NCBI GenBank assembly: GCA_016946835.1
Contig: JACVTC010000132.1
Location: 64,001-128,000, forward strand
DNA length: 64,000 bases
Direction: 5' to 3'
DNA from: Neocallimastix lanati (nom. inval.)
Lineage: Eukaryota; Neocallimastigomycota; Neocallimastigomycetes; Neocallimastigales; Neocallimastigaceae
Notes under the pieces: generated by a model
The model's input: the letters and a program-made list of their open reading frames with translations, nothing else
What the model was told of the DNA's origin: nothing
Database searches by the model: none
Program-made: the position numbers and the translations under genes
Shown here: positions 1 through 11,388 of the stretch, one piece after another
Numbering within the stretch: the stretch's first letter is position 1
Layout of the letters: every line of letters starts with the position of its first letter

Positions 1-1114
1 TGATTCATTAACAAAAATTCTTTTTGGTTTAGGTAATAGAGATGTATATTTTTTCATTTCTACTGAGTTTAGAAGCAGCAATTATGGCTTCATAATTATT
101 ATTTGTTGTTGTCATAATAGACAAGTTGGCAATTTGATTACTGGAAGTTTTTCTTCTTCCATAATTTAGTTTTTTTTTTGTAAATTTAAATAATTAATGA
201 AATCAGGATTTTTTTTTAAATTTGCTAGTTCTACACAATCTCTAGTTATATGTCCAGGTTTTTACCTTTAAATGTTGTATTCTGTTGATAAGGTCGTTTA
301 CTCCGTCATCATTATTCGAGTTATATTTTCCATACTCATTAATAGAAAATTATTATTTCTAACACAATTTCTGTTACTCTGATTAGTTCTATCTATATTA
401 AACGCATTTCTAGAGGAATTATGAAGGTAATAATTATAATTTAGACTAGTGTTACTTGGTGAACTATGTTTATATTTATGAAAATGACTATTTATGGGGT
501 CATTGACTTGAATATTTTTATAACCTAACCATACATAACGATTAGTTCTATTTCTGTTGATCAAATTGGTAGAATGAGAGTCCTGTAGAATTTTTTCATA
601 CATTTCGGCAAGACTGCAGGCTTTCTTCAAAATATCCGCTTCTGCCATGGCTACCTTTTCATAGATATAAGCTCTTGGTCTCAATGCGTTTTCATAGTCA
701 ATTACTGAAATTGCTCCCCTATCTTCAGATTCCAATTGAACATATAGGTCTAAATATCTAGTGTTGAAGTCGTACACGGATTCGTTCGGTTCTATAATTA
801 ATCTCTTCAACTCTCTCAGTTTATCAACTTTTTTGATTTTCCCTCCAATATTTAGCCTTTATCATGTACGCACATTCGTCCACTGTAAGGGGTCTATTTA
901 ATTGAACCTTCTTTTCTCTTAGCACTCTCATAATATCATCTTCAGCTGCTGCGATAATATAGTTAAATTTGTCTTCATCAGTAACAACACCTCCTCGCTG
1001 AAACCATCAATTCTGAATTTCGATATGGTCTGCCAAATCTTGGTAGTGTCTTAGTATCTACATCCAAAAATCCATGACCACTACTTGAGCTATTAGAACT
1101 ACTACTACTAGACA
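1..1114 (-). pseudogene. Decayed Ty3/gypsy-like Gag remnant
   Basis: Reading from about 1114 downward, the minus strand gives a Ser-rich start (MSSSSSSN) and then an acidic helical stretch that stays coding only if the frame changes near 1010. Two adjacent stops follow near 818. An open stretch (810-298) then carries a retrotransposon-Gag-like pattern (ESVYDFNTRYLDLYVQL, later YENALRPRAYIYEKV). Below it, near 260-225, the half knuckle PGHITRDC remains, but the preceding Cys pair is lost to stops, so the CCHC zinc knuckle is broken. Gag proteins package element RNA; this copy cannot be functional. It runs off the left edge, so protease and polymerase, if present, lie outside. No LTR or primer-binding site was identified on the right side. 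Assignment to Ty3 rather than another LTR group is an inference from Gag pattern. Confidence 0.7.
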
Positions 1115-1516
1115 TTTAATTCCACATTAAATATATAATAATACTTTATAATTTAATAAGGATTATTTTTAATTATACTAGTAGACTTGTCAAAGAAAAA
1201 AATTTTTTTTTTATTTTATTTTTATTTTTATTGAATAATATCAATATCATTTATTCTAAATTTTAGTTTCTTAATACTTCAATGCTCTATGTATTATTAT
1301 TTTTTTTATCTTATTTATCCTATTTAGTATTAAATTTTTTTTTTTTTATTAGTAATGAATATTTTTGTAAGAAATTAACACGAAAAATAATTAATAAATT
1401 TTATAACATTCTTTCAAAATATAATTTATCTAAATTCGTAAATGTAATGTAAGAATCTATAATTATTTGCTAACAAATAATTATATTTTCTTAGTTAAGT
1501 TATTATAACTATAACT

Positions 1517-1772
1517 TTATTTAATTACATATAATATTTATTCATTAAATTTATTTAATTACATATAATATTTATTCATTAAATTTATTTAATTACATAT
1601 AATATTTATTCATTAAATTTATTTAATTACATATATACATATAATATTTATTCATTAAATTTATTTAATTACATATAATATTTATTCATTAAATTTATTT
1701 AATTATATATAATATTTATTCATTAAATTTATTTAATTACATATAATATTTATTCGTTAAATTTATTTAATT
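1517..1772. repeat. 34-bp AT-only tandem repeat, about 7 copies
   Basis: A unit of 34 bp combining ATTTAATTACATATAATA with TTTATTCATTAAA is repeated about seven times. One copy carries a small internal insertion (extra ATACATAT near 1635) and the last copies are diverged. No coding potential. Confidence 0.85.
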
Positions 1773-1974
1773 TAATTTTAAATATTCATTTAATTTAACA
1801 AAATTCATTTAATTGATTTTAAATAATATATTTACAATATATTAATTCTATACTGTAACTAATGCATTGTATATTGTATTCTATATTGTATTCTGTATTG
1901 TATTCTGTATTTTATAATGTATTTTGTATTTTATTAACTATATAATTTTATATTTTTTAATATAAGGATAAATT

Positions 1975-3370
1975 ATATGATCGGAATATCTTTTATTATT
2001 ATATTCTTTTATTTTCGATCATTAGATTAGATTGGAAAATCGGTTAATTAAGATTTTTCCCAATTACTTTTTAGAAGTAATCGGTTTTACTTAATTAATG
2101 CGATGATCGATACGGATAGAATATCGATCGAAAACTTATCTAGGTTTTTCTATCTAATCTTTTCCTAGATAAGAGATTTATTAAGATTAGAAAATCCTTT
2201 CTTAATTAACCTTATTTTCATAAAAAAAAATAAATAAGGCTCTTGAGTTCTCTTTGAGAAATCAAGAGTTATTATTATAAGAAAAATATAATAATAAAAA
2301 AACTTAATAAAAATAATTATTAAACTTAATAAAATTTAAAAATCTTTTTTTTAAAAAAAAAATTATATATATATATATATATCTTTTATAATAACGTGTT
2401 CTCCTCTACTCTTATAATAAACTCGAATTTTAAGGTAAAATTCTCAATTTATTAATATTATTATTAATAAATTGAAGATAACAATTTTGTTATAAGAAAT
2501 TATAATAAAATTGTTACATGTAATGTAAAGAATTATAATTATTTTCTAAAAATAATTATTATTCTTTAATGAAAAATTAATATTTAAAGCTTATTATTTT
2601 ATAAAATTTTATGAATAATTATGACATATAGTAATTATTAATTAATGTTATTATTTTAAAAATTTTATTTACATTAAATTAAATCATCAATAATTAATAT
2701 ATTAAATGATAATAATATATTATTGTATTAAAATAATGATAATTCTATTTAATTAAGAAGAATTAAATTATATATTAAAATGATAAATTTTATTTAATCA
2801 AGAAATAATTAAATTATATTATTTCTTGGACTTTTTAATTTAAGAAAATTAAAAGAATTAATAATTTAATTATATTTGTGATTGAATATTAATAAAATTA
2901 ATATATAATTAGTTAATAAGTTTTCTCCCTTATTCGGGTTTTCTTATTAACTAAAGATTGACGTAATTAAACACCAATCGAAATCTATCAAGTTTTTTCT
3001 TCTCATCTTTTTCTAGATAGAAATAATTTTTCAAGATTAGAAATCAAATTAATATAAATAGGACTCTTGATTCTTCTAAAAATAATCAAGAGTTATTATT
3101 ATAAGAAATTATAATAATTAACACAAACATATTTTAAAAATACTTTTTAATAAAAAATTTATATAATAAAATAATTTCTAAAATACATTTGACTTTTGGT
3201 GTTGTTTATTATAATCTTATAATAAACTCGATAAGTTTTAATAAAAAATTTTGTTTTCAATTTTATTTTATTTTTCCTTTTATCTCAATTAATAATATTT
3301 TTTTTATTATTAATTGTAGAAAGAATTAATTATTAATATAATTAAATATTTTTAATTAATTCTTTACATG
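1975..3370. repeat. Diverged direct repeats with a CTCTTGA hairpin
   Basis: Two related blocks occur at about 1975-2530 and 2910-3370. Both contain, in the same order, a TATCTAG/CTAGATA-rich stretch, a CTCTTGA...TCAAGAG hairpin followed by TTATTATTATAAGAAA, and then CTTATAATAAACTCG. A further fragment (TGTAATGTAAGAATCTATAATTA near 1445) resembles 2518-2545. The blocks are strongly diverged and hold no long ORF. They may be old copies of a mobile element, but neither ends nor coding remnants are visible. Confidence 0.5.
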
Positions 3371-4268
3371 TAAAAGCTAGATTTAATATTAACTAAAATA
3401 ACGAATAACAAATAACACAAAGTCTAAGATAAATTAATACCTCTCTATTCGAGTTGCTATATGAAATATTAATACTAATTTTAATTAATCATTTATCAAC
3501 CCTTAAAGAAATATAGCGAAGCACAAATTTACTTTATTTCGTTAACCGTTACTAGGCTTATGCTAAATGTTTATTTAATTTTAATAATTAATTTTTATTT
3601 ATTTATTTAATATTATAAATTTTATATAACAATTTACGTTAATAGTAACGATAGTGCGTTACTGTTACAAGTACAATTATTTTTATACATGTAAATAAAT
3701 GAATGATTGGTACATCATTTAATTTAACATGATTTAGAGAACATTTAATTGACTAACTAGAGCTATATAGCTAATAATAGAATAAACTATAAAATAGAAT
3801 AAAATTTAATGTATGAAATTAAGTAAAGATTTTATTTTGACTAGCTAGAATTGCTAACTGTTCATTGATATGCTACGTAACCAAAGGACTATCATTGGAT
3901 AGGCTTAATGTTACTATTTATCTTATTACAAAACTATTTAAATTAAAAATAAATTTAAACTATTTATATTGAAATTAATAATAAAATATTTATAAAATAA
4001 ATGACCAATTAACCTACAAAAATTAAACTAATATTTTAAATGATTAGCTGGAAATTGCTAATGGATAATAGATACATTACATAAACTATGATGATATCAT
4101 TAGATTATGTATCAGTATACCATGTATCTCTTACAATTAGTAAAATCCAAATCAAAGTATGTTGGTTAGTTGTAATGAAATTGACCTATATTTCATGGAT
4201 TAGATTTCGAGCTTAGTCCATTTTTACAAAAATTATAAATTTTAATATTTATTAATAATATTTTTTAT

Positions 4269-4299
<31 letters not shown>

Positions 4300-4800
4300 G
4301 TAAAAAATATAGAATTTAATGGAATTTCATTCCTTTTATAATTTAATTGAATGAATTTAGAAAATTCTAATTTTCGAATTATGTTTATCCTTTTTAACCT
4401 AAGATTCATTTTTTATTGATCAAAAATCATTTTCTAGAACTTTTAATATTTTTTCATTCAAGACACTATTTTTCCTGAAAAAGCATCAATAGATGTGAAA
4501 TATTTTCAACAAAATTTGATTTCTTTATGTTTTTATTTTATTTAAAAATTATTGTTAGTAATGCTTAACTATAGTCAATAAATATTATAACTATTTTATA
4601 TATAACTAATAAAACAAGTTTTTATACAAACAATTTTTATTTTTTTTTTTCCAATTACCTATAAAATTTAGAGTGCTGTATACTGTTGGATTAAATAAAG
4701 TTTTTGATTAATTTTATTATTTCATTTAATTATAATCAAATCTTAGAATATGATAACTCACATAATCATCTTGAAAATAAATTTGAAACAACTAAATCAA

Positions 4801-4850
<50 letters not shown>

Positions 4851-5371
4851 AAAGATGAAATTTCGAAATAGTCCAATTCCTTTTAATGTGTAAATATAAA
4901 ATGAAAAATATGATGAAATTTCTCAAAGTTATGGGGTATGGGTCTTCCATGTCCTGAATAAAAATCAATTAAATCCAAAGTAAAGTAACAAGAAGTAGGA
5001 AAAAAAAAAAAAACAGCTACCACCTTGATATAACAACATTTGATGAAATTCCCAAATGAATTAAAATATTATAAAAACAAAAAAAAAAAAGAGAGATGAA
5101 AAAAAATGATATTTTATGATATTCCTAAAATCATAATTTAATTGTTTTTTTTTTCTATTTCCATTTATTCCAAATAGTATTAATTATTTTCTATAAATAA
5201 GTTTTTTTTTCTGAGGATGTCTCATTTTATATTGCACCTATATTTAGCTATCAAAGTATCCATAACCAGTACCTATGTTTAACAGAATTAAATTGTTTGC
5301 TTTTTATTTTTTTTTTTTTTTATAAAGAAAAGGAAGTAAGTTTAAACAAACTTATGAAATATTATTTAAAG

Positions 5372-5406
<35 letters not shown>

Positions 5407-5414
5407 CTAGTAAA
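3371..5414. other. AT-rich intergenic DNA with long homopolymers
   Basis: No gene is recognised. There are poly-T (near 4268-4300), poly-A (4805-4848) and poly-A (5378-5401) runs. A weakly repeated motif, 'CTAGCTAGAATTGCTAA' near 3840 and 'TTAGCTGGAAATTGCTAA' near 4042, suggests another diverged repeat family. Confidence 0.5.
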
Positions 5415-6009
5415 TATAATAGTATTGAATTTCACCAAAAATATTGATATAAATGAATAAATAAATAAATAAATAAATAAACATCCAAAATAAAAATTTT
5501 TTTTTTTTTTTTTATAAACTTGTTTTCATTCAATATTAATAATATTTAATTTTGAATCTAGTGCATTTTGTAATGTGGCGTATTTTATATGTGGCTTGCC
5601 TTACAATAATTAAATAAATAATAAATATTCTTTTTATATATATAATTTATTAATATTCAATTATAAAAATAATTTTTTATAAAAAAAAGTAATATTTCAT
5701 AATTCTTTTTTTTAATAGAATATATTATTATTACTTTTGAAATAGTTATTTAATAATATTTAATTGAAAAATATATTATTATTTCTTTTGAAATAATAAT
5801 TATTTATATATTTATTTATGATTGTATAGAATATATTAAAAATGCATGGCTTTATTTAAAAAATTTTATACACCACATTGCAAAATGTACAATCCTTTAA
5901 TTTTATTTATTTATTTATTTATTGGTTTAATAATTTTCAATTTGGAGACATACCACATTTTTAATGCGCCATATGTTTTCAAAAATTTTGGCGAAATGCG
6001 CCCACTCCC
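5415..6009 (+). mobile_element. TIR element family 2, copy a (contains a nested element)
   Basis: The left end (TTGAATTTCACCAAAAATATT, then GATATAAATGAATAAATAAA) matches the left end of the copy at 16880. The right end (TAATTTTCAATTTGG ... GCGCCATATGTTTTC ... TTTTGGCGAAATGCGCCC) matches that copy's right end. The termini are inverted repeats around the core GCATTTCGCCAAA. The family 1 element at 5554-5895 sits inside, so about 240 bp belong to family 2. No coding capacity. Clean target duplications were not found for this copy. Confidence 0.6.
5554..5895 (+). mobile_element. 342-bp TIR element (MITE), family 1 copy a, with 9-bp TSD
   Basis: The left end reads GAATCTAGTGCATTTTG then TAATGTGGCG. 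The right end, reverse-complemented, reads GGATTGTACATTTTG then CAATGTGGTG. These are terminal inverted repeats extending about 35 bp with mismatches. Exactly outside both ends is TTTAATTTT (5545-5553 and 5896-5904), a 9-bp direct repeat consistent with a target-site duplication. The interior is AT-rich and non-coding. A 9-bp duplication is typical of Mutator-like elements, so mobilisation by a MULE transposase is inferred; none is encoded here. AT-rich flanks make a chance match possible. Confidence 0.7.
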
Positions 6010-6089
6010 ATAGGAGGATAGATTAATTTTTAATTTTTAATTTTTTTTTTTAAGGGAAAAAAAGAAAAGTATTAAGAACTTCAACAACA

Positions 6090-6092
6090 CAA

Positions 6093-6127
<35 letters not shown>

Positions 6128-6507
6128 CTATTATTCCTATGTTTCCAAGGAAACAGGTAATGGTATCAAGGATGGTAGATAATTCATGTAAAGTAAAGTA
6201 TAACACTTTTCCAACTACAAAATATTTCTCGAAAAAAAAAAAAAAAAAAAAAAAAAAAGATGATGAATCAAAAATAATATATCCCCCCAACTACAAAATA
6301 TTTCCTGAAAAAAAAAAAAGTAATGGATCAAAAATAATATTTATCCCCCCCAACTACAAAATATTTCTCGAAAAAAAAAAAAAAAAAAAAAAAAAAGATG
6401 ATGAATCAAAAATAATATATCCCCCCAACTACAAAATATTTCCTGAAAAAAAAAAAGTAATGGATCAAAAATAATATTTATCCCCCCCAACTACAAAATA
6501 TTTCTCG

Positions 6508-6543
<36 letters not shown>

Positions 6544-6652
6544 TGATGGATCAAAAATAATATATCCCCCCAACTACAAAATATTTCCTGAAAAAAAAAA
6601 AGTAATGGATCAAAAATAATATTTATCCCCCCCAACTACAAAATATTTCTCG

Positions 6653-6689
<37 letters not shown>

Positions 6690-6736
6690 TGATGGATCAA
6701 AAATAATATATCCCCCCCAACTACAAAATATTTCCC

Positions 6737-6767
<31 letters not shown>

Positions 6768-6814
6768 TGATGGATCAAAAATAATATATCCCCCCCATCT
6801 ACAAAATATTTCCC

Positions 6815-6845
<31 letters not shown>

Positions 6846-6893
6846 TGATGAATCAAAAATAATATATCCCCCCCCCAACTACAAAATATTTCC

Positions 6894-6938
<45 letters not shown>

Positions 6939-7040
6939 ATTATTCCTATGTTTCCAAGGATACAGGTAATGGTACCAAGGATGGTAGATAATTCATGTAA
7001 AGTAAAGTATAACACTTTTCCAACTACAAAATATTTCCCG

Positions 7041-7076
<36 letters not shown>

Positions 7077-7645
7077 TGATGAATCAAAAATAATATACCC
7101 TTCCAACTACAAAATATTTCCCGAAAAAAAAAAAAAGTAATGAATCAAAAATAATATTTATCCCCCTCAACTACAAAATATTTCCCAAAAAAAAAAAAAA
7201 AAAAAAAAAAAGATGATGAATCAAAAATAATATATCCCCCCCCCAACTACAAAATATTTCCTGAAAAAAAAAAAGATGATGAATCAAAAATAATATTTAT
7301 CCCCCCCAACTACAAAATATTTCCTGAAAAAAAAAAAAGTAATGGATCAAAAATAATATATCCCCCAACTATAAAATATTTCCCAAAAAAAAAAAAAAAA
7401 AAAAAAAAAAAACTATTATTCCTATGTTTCTAAGGAAACAGGTAATGGTATCAAGGATGGTAGATAATTCATATAAAGTATAACACTTTTCCAACTACAA
7501 AATATTTCCCAAAAAAAAAAAAAAACTATTATTCCTATGTTTCTAAGGAAACAGGTAATGGTATCAAGGATGGTAGATAATTCATGTAAAGTAAAGTATA
7601 ACACTTTTCCAACTACAAAATATTTCCCGAAAAAAAAAAAAAAGT
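6090..7645. repeat. Poly-A/poly-C minisatellite
   Basis: About fifteen units each combine 'CAACTACAAAATATTTCC', a long A-run, 'GATGATG' or 'GTAATGG', 'ATCAAAAATAATAT' and a run of 5-8 C. Four units (starting near 6127, 6937, 7412 and 7526) carry a longer segment with the palindrome GTTTCCAAGGAAAC followed by AGGTAATGGTATCAAGGATG. Reading frames crossing it on either strand are repeat translations, not genes. Confidence 0.9.
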
Positions 7646-8069
7646 GATGGATCAAAAGTACAACCCAGGTAAGCTAATCTTTTTTTTTTTTTTTTTATTT
7701 TTTTTTATTTTTACTTGGGATAGAGCATATGGAAGGGAAAATTAATCAAGACTTTAAAGGCTTAAAGGCTTAAAGGCTTAAAGGCTTAAAGGCTTCATAG
7801 GAAAAAAAAAAAAAAATTAAATTTTGAGAAAAAAAAAAAAACAAGAGACGACCTAAAACTCAAACTTCTGGTATCCTAAATTTTGAATTTTTATTTATTT
7901 ATTTATTTATTTATTTTTTAGCCTTGGCTTTTTCCGATGGGGGTTACTTCTTGCCAGATTATGGATATAAAATTCCGATGCTTGTGTTGTCAAAGCTGCC
8001 AAAATAAGCTGCTAAAATAAGCTACCAAAATGATTGAAAAAGACTGTCCAGAAAGATATATTCTTGTTG

Positions 8070-8102
<33 letters not shown>

Positions 8103-8376
8103 CAGTTAATCCTCAATTGGAATCTTTGGTTTTTCCGAAATGCAATCTTTTCCGTGAATTTTGAAATGAAATAGTTTACGGATATTGAAAATTCTTTAAG
8201 AAAAATTTTAAATTATTATTATTTCTAAATATTGTCCAATAACAAGAAGTAATGGTAAACCGTAGTATCATAGATATGAAGAATATAAGAATCCAGTCCT
8301 GATTAGGATAGTAGTAACGAGATCCATAATATTAATAATTTAAATTGACCTGACTTTACCATATATATTTTTATAT
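7646..8376. other. Intergenic; 10-bp tandem repeat at 7756-7797
   Basis: The decamer AAAGGCTTAA is repeated about five times at 7756-7797. The remainder (7900-8100) is slightly more GC-rich, with a short internal repeat (AAAATAAGCTGC/AAAATAAGCTAC near 8000). No gene was recognised. Confidence 0.6.
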
Positions 8377-8616
8377 TTAAGAAACAAATATAAAAAAGAT
8401 CATCTCATCAAGGTTATCAAGATTAGGATCTAAAGAAAAAAATTTTTTTTTGATTTTATAAAATGCAATAAATGTTATATGCTTTTTCATGAGAAAGTTT
8501 CTTGATATAATAAGAGCAGTGGAAAGAAAGCTTGAACCTTTTAAGATCACAAGGAACTCTATAGCATGAACGTTATCATCAACTTTATTAACCGTTTCTA
8601 TAAATTTATTTACCAT
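8377..8616 (-). pseudogene. Possible copia-type Gag fragment
   Basis: A 79-codon open stretch on the minus strand contains NKFIETVNKVDDNVHAIEFL followed by a Leu/Ser pattern. It is reminiscent of the C-terminal part of Ty1/copia Gag (UBN2-type), where a helix precedes 'll..Lp.sy..'. No zinc knuckle or neighbouring pol is visible, and both ends fall into low-complexity DNA. The alternative is a chance ORF. Confidence 0.25.
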
Positions 8617-8639
8617 TTCATTAAAACTTCACTCTTCAT

Positions 8640-8662
8640 TATCATTAAATGAAACGTTTATG

Positions 8663-8699
<37 letters not shown>

Positions 8700-9312
8700 T
8701 TTTATTAAATTTTTTTTTTTTTTTTTTTAAACTTTATATCAATAATTGAGTTATTGAGTAAAAAAAAATAAAATATAGAAATATATATATATTAAAAGAT
8801 AATTATAAAACATTCATAAATATAAATATAATCCAATAAATAAAAAAAAAATAAAAATAAATAAAAATAAATAAATAACATAATAGAGATAAAATAAAAA
8901 AAAAAAAAAACATGAAAAAAATATAAGGACATTTTAAAATCCTGAAAAAAAAAAAAAAAGGAATATTAATCAGTAATCATAATTATAGTAGAGAAGATAG
9001 ATACTTTTTTTTTTTTTTTTTTTTTTCTTTTCAATACAAAATCATTGAAAAACATTGGTGATCATTAATTCATAAAAATTAATAAATTAGCAGTATTAAT
9101 TATTTATAGTAATAAAAAATAATAAAAAGATAGATCAACATTATTATTATTAGTAGTATTATTATTATATATAATATATAAATAAATAGGCAATAACACT
9201 TACATTTAAAAAATAGAGTAGCCTATATAAATTTTTTTTTAACTAAGATATTATTTTATTTTTTATTTTTAATTTTTTTTACTTATTTATTTATTTATTA
9301 TTCATCAAGAAT

Positions 9313-9348
<36 letters not shown>

Positions 9349-9604
9349 TCTTATACTTTTTTTTATTTATTTATTATTCATCAAGAATAAATTTTTTATT
9401 TTATTTTTTTTTTTTTTTTATTTTAAATAATATATTAAATCAATAGGGAATTAAAAGTATAATAATATATATACGTATATATATATATTATTTTTTTTTT
9501 TCTTTTTCTTCTTCTTTAATTCCCTTTATTTTTAATAATAAAAATTATTATAGTTTAGAAAAAAAAAAAAAAGTTTAAGAACTTTGTTTTAATAGAATCT
9601 ACTA
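8640..9604. other. AT-rich region downstream of the serpin gene
   Basis: Poly-A/poly-T runs and a short direct repeat (ATTTATTATTCATCAAGAAT near 9293 and again near 9370). It lies 3' of the minus-strand serpin gene and presumably holds its 3' UTR and polyadenylation region. No gene recognised. Confidence 0.5.
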
Positions 9605-11388
9605 TTATACCGTCATGACTTGACCTACAAATCCAATATCATCATTTACATTATCATATAAAACATATATGAATGGACGATTACATATAAAATTAAATAT
9701 TATAGGGGTTTTAGGTAATGCTTTAGCGGAGCCGTGAACTTCAGTAACTGCAGCAGCAGTTGTACCTTTTTCATCACATTCTATCCTTACCACTTGACTA
9801 ATTTCAGCTGATATAGATGCATTATAAATGTTACGATTTAATGAACCGCCACTAAAGTGATCAAGTTCAAATAAAGAGGCTTCTTTTGTACCTGATTTTA
9901 TAAACCATTCCGTCTCCACAGAGAATTTTGGCATTTCAAAATATAATTCATCGAAATTATTTTTTAACTTTGCTGGAGTTACTTCATCTTCGTAATCATA
10001 AGGAAGAAATGGTCTAATATCAATATCACTGATGGACTTATCTTCATTAGGTAAAATGACAATCATCTGAAATCCTGCATAATTTTCGATTTCTTCTTTT
10101 TCATAGTAAAGGTTAACAGCAATAGCATCATCATTTTTCAAATAGTAACCATTCTTTTTTGTAAAGCCAATGGATGTAGCGTGTGATTCCTTTCCATCGA
10201 TAGTTTTGAATGGAAAAAAAATATTCTTTATTCTAAAATTGTTTGCATCTTTATTCCATTTTCCCTTAAAGTATAAAATATTCATAAAATCATAAATAGT
10301 TTTACTACTAAATTCAGTTGGAGTAGATGTAATAAATCCATCAGTGACTTCTGATACATAGGCATCTTTAATCTCCTTAGCATTATCGGCAGACATGTCT
10401 ATTGCATATAAATATTTTTCCATTTTTACGACTGATGAGAAGTCATACTTTTTTTTACTATCAATCCATATTCTATTGACAATCTTAGAACTCAAAGAAT
10501 TTTTATAATCAAGATAATTTTTATTACCAATAAGATTAAGAATTTCTTTTTTTTCCTCTCCATCCACAAGGAACTCTTCGTACAACTTAAGAGCAATATT
10601 AAGGGATTCTGGAGAATAAGCAAAATTCTTTTTACCACCTAATTTTGACAAGATTTTTGTATAGAAATAGGGAAAAGATTCCTTTTTACAAATGACGCAC
10701 CAACCGTCATTTTCAACACCCCATTCACTATCATCAGTGTAGAGAACTTCAGTAGTTTCTTGACATGGTGGATAACCATCCCTTCCTTGACACTCATCTG
10801 TATCCTTAATACCACACCATTCATCATTTTCAACACCCCATTTTCCATCATTGTCAGTATAGAGTACTTCATTACCCTTACAACATGGATAACCTAGACG
10901 TTCACTGAAACAGGTATCAGCAATCTTTGTTTCTTGACATGGTGGATAACCATCCCTTCCTTGACACTCATCTGTATCTTTAATACCACACCAATTACCA
11001 TTTTCAATACCCCAATTTCCAATATCGTTAGTATAGAGCACTTTATTATCCTTACAACATGGATAACCTAAACGTTCACTGAAACAGGTATCAGCAATCT
11101 TTTTTTTTTTTTTTTGTTTTTTTTTTTTTGTTTTTTTTTATTAATTGGTAATAATTTTTTTATTGATTATATTTAATATAAAAGTAATTCATATTGATTT
11201 AAAATAATTATTATTTAATAAATAAAAATTATTAGTTTAGAATTTTTTTTTTTTTTTTTTTTGAAATGTTATTATTAAATTATTTTTATTAAGTTGTATT
11301 TAATATAAATTATTAAATTTATAAATACCACTGAAATTGATTGCAAAAAAAAGATACCAAGAACTATATGAATTTCAAAGATTCTCAT
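9605..11388 (-). CDS. Secreted dockerin-serpin (celpin type), two exons
   Basis: Model: exon 1 11388-11329 (20 codons, [20 protein letters not shown], a signal peptide) and exon 2 11098-9605. The 228-bp phase-0 intron starts GTATTT and ends in a long A-run plus AG. The product is 517 aa. Residues 21-157 hold three fungal dockerin (CBM10-type) repeats of the form [11 protein letters not shown]...[19 protein letters not shown], plus an extra half-repeat ([11 protein letters not shown]) before the second. Fungal dockerins attach enzymes to the cellulosome scaffold. Residues about 160-517 are a serpin. The hinge KGTTAAAVT (464-472) has the small residues of inhibitory serpins, and counting from it places P1 at Lys479, which suggests trypsin-like targets. 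The C-terminal block [13 protein letters not shown] is typical. Likely role: protecting the cellulosome from rumen proteases, as proposed for Piromyces celpin. The intact frame argues for a live gene; exon 1 is my inference. Confidence 0.9.

Noticed and set aside
6090-7645. Regular repeats considered as a CRISPR array
   Set aside because: No unique spacers between the repeats, the units are themselves low-complexity, and the host is eukaryotic.
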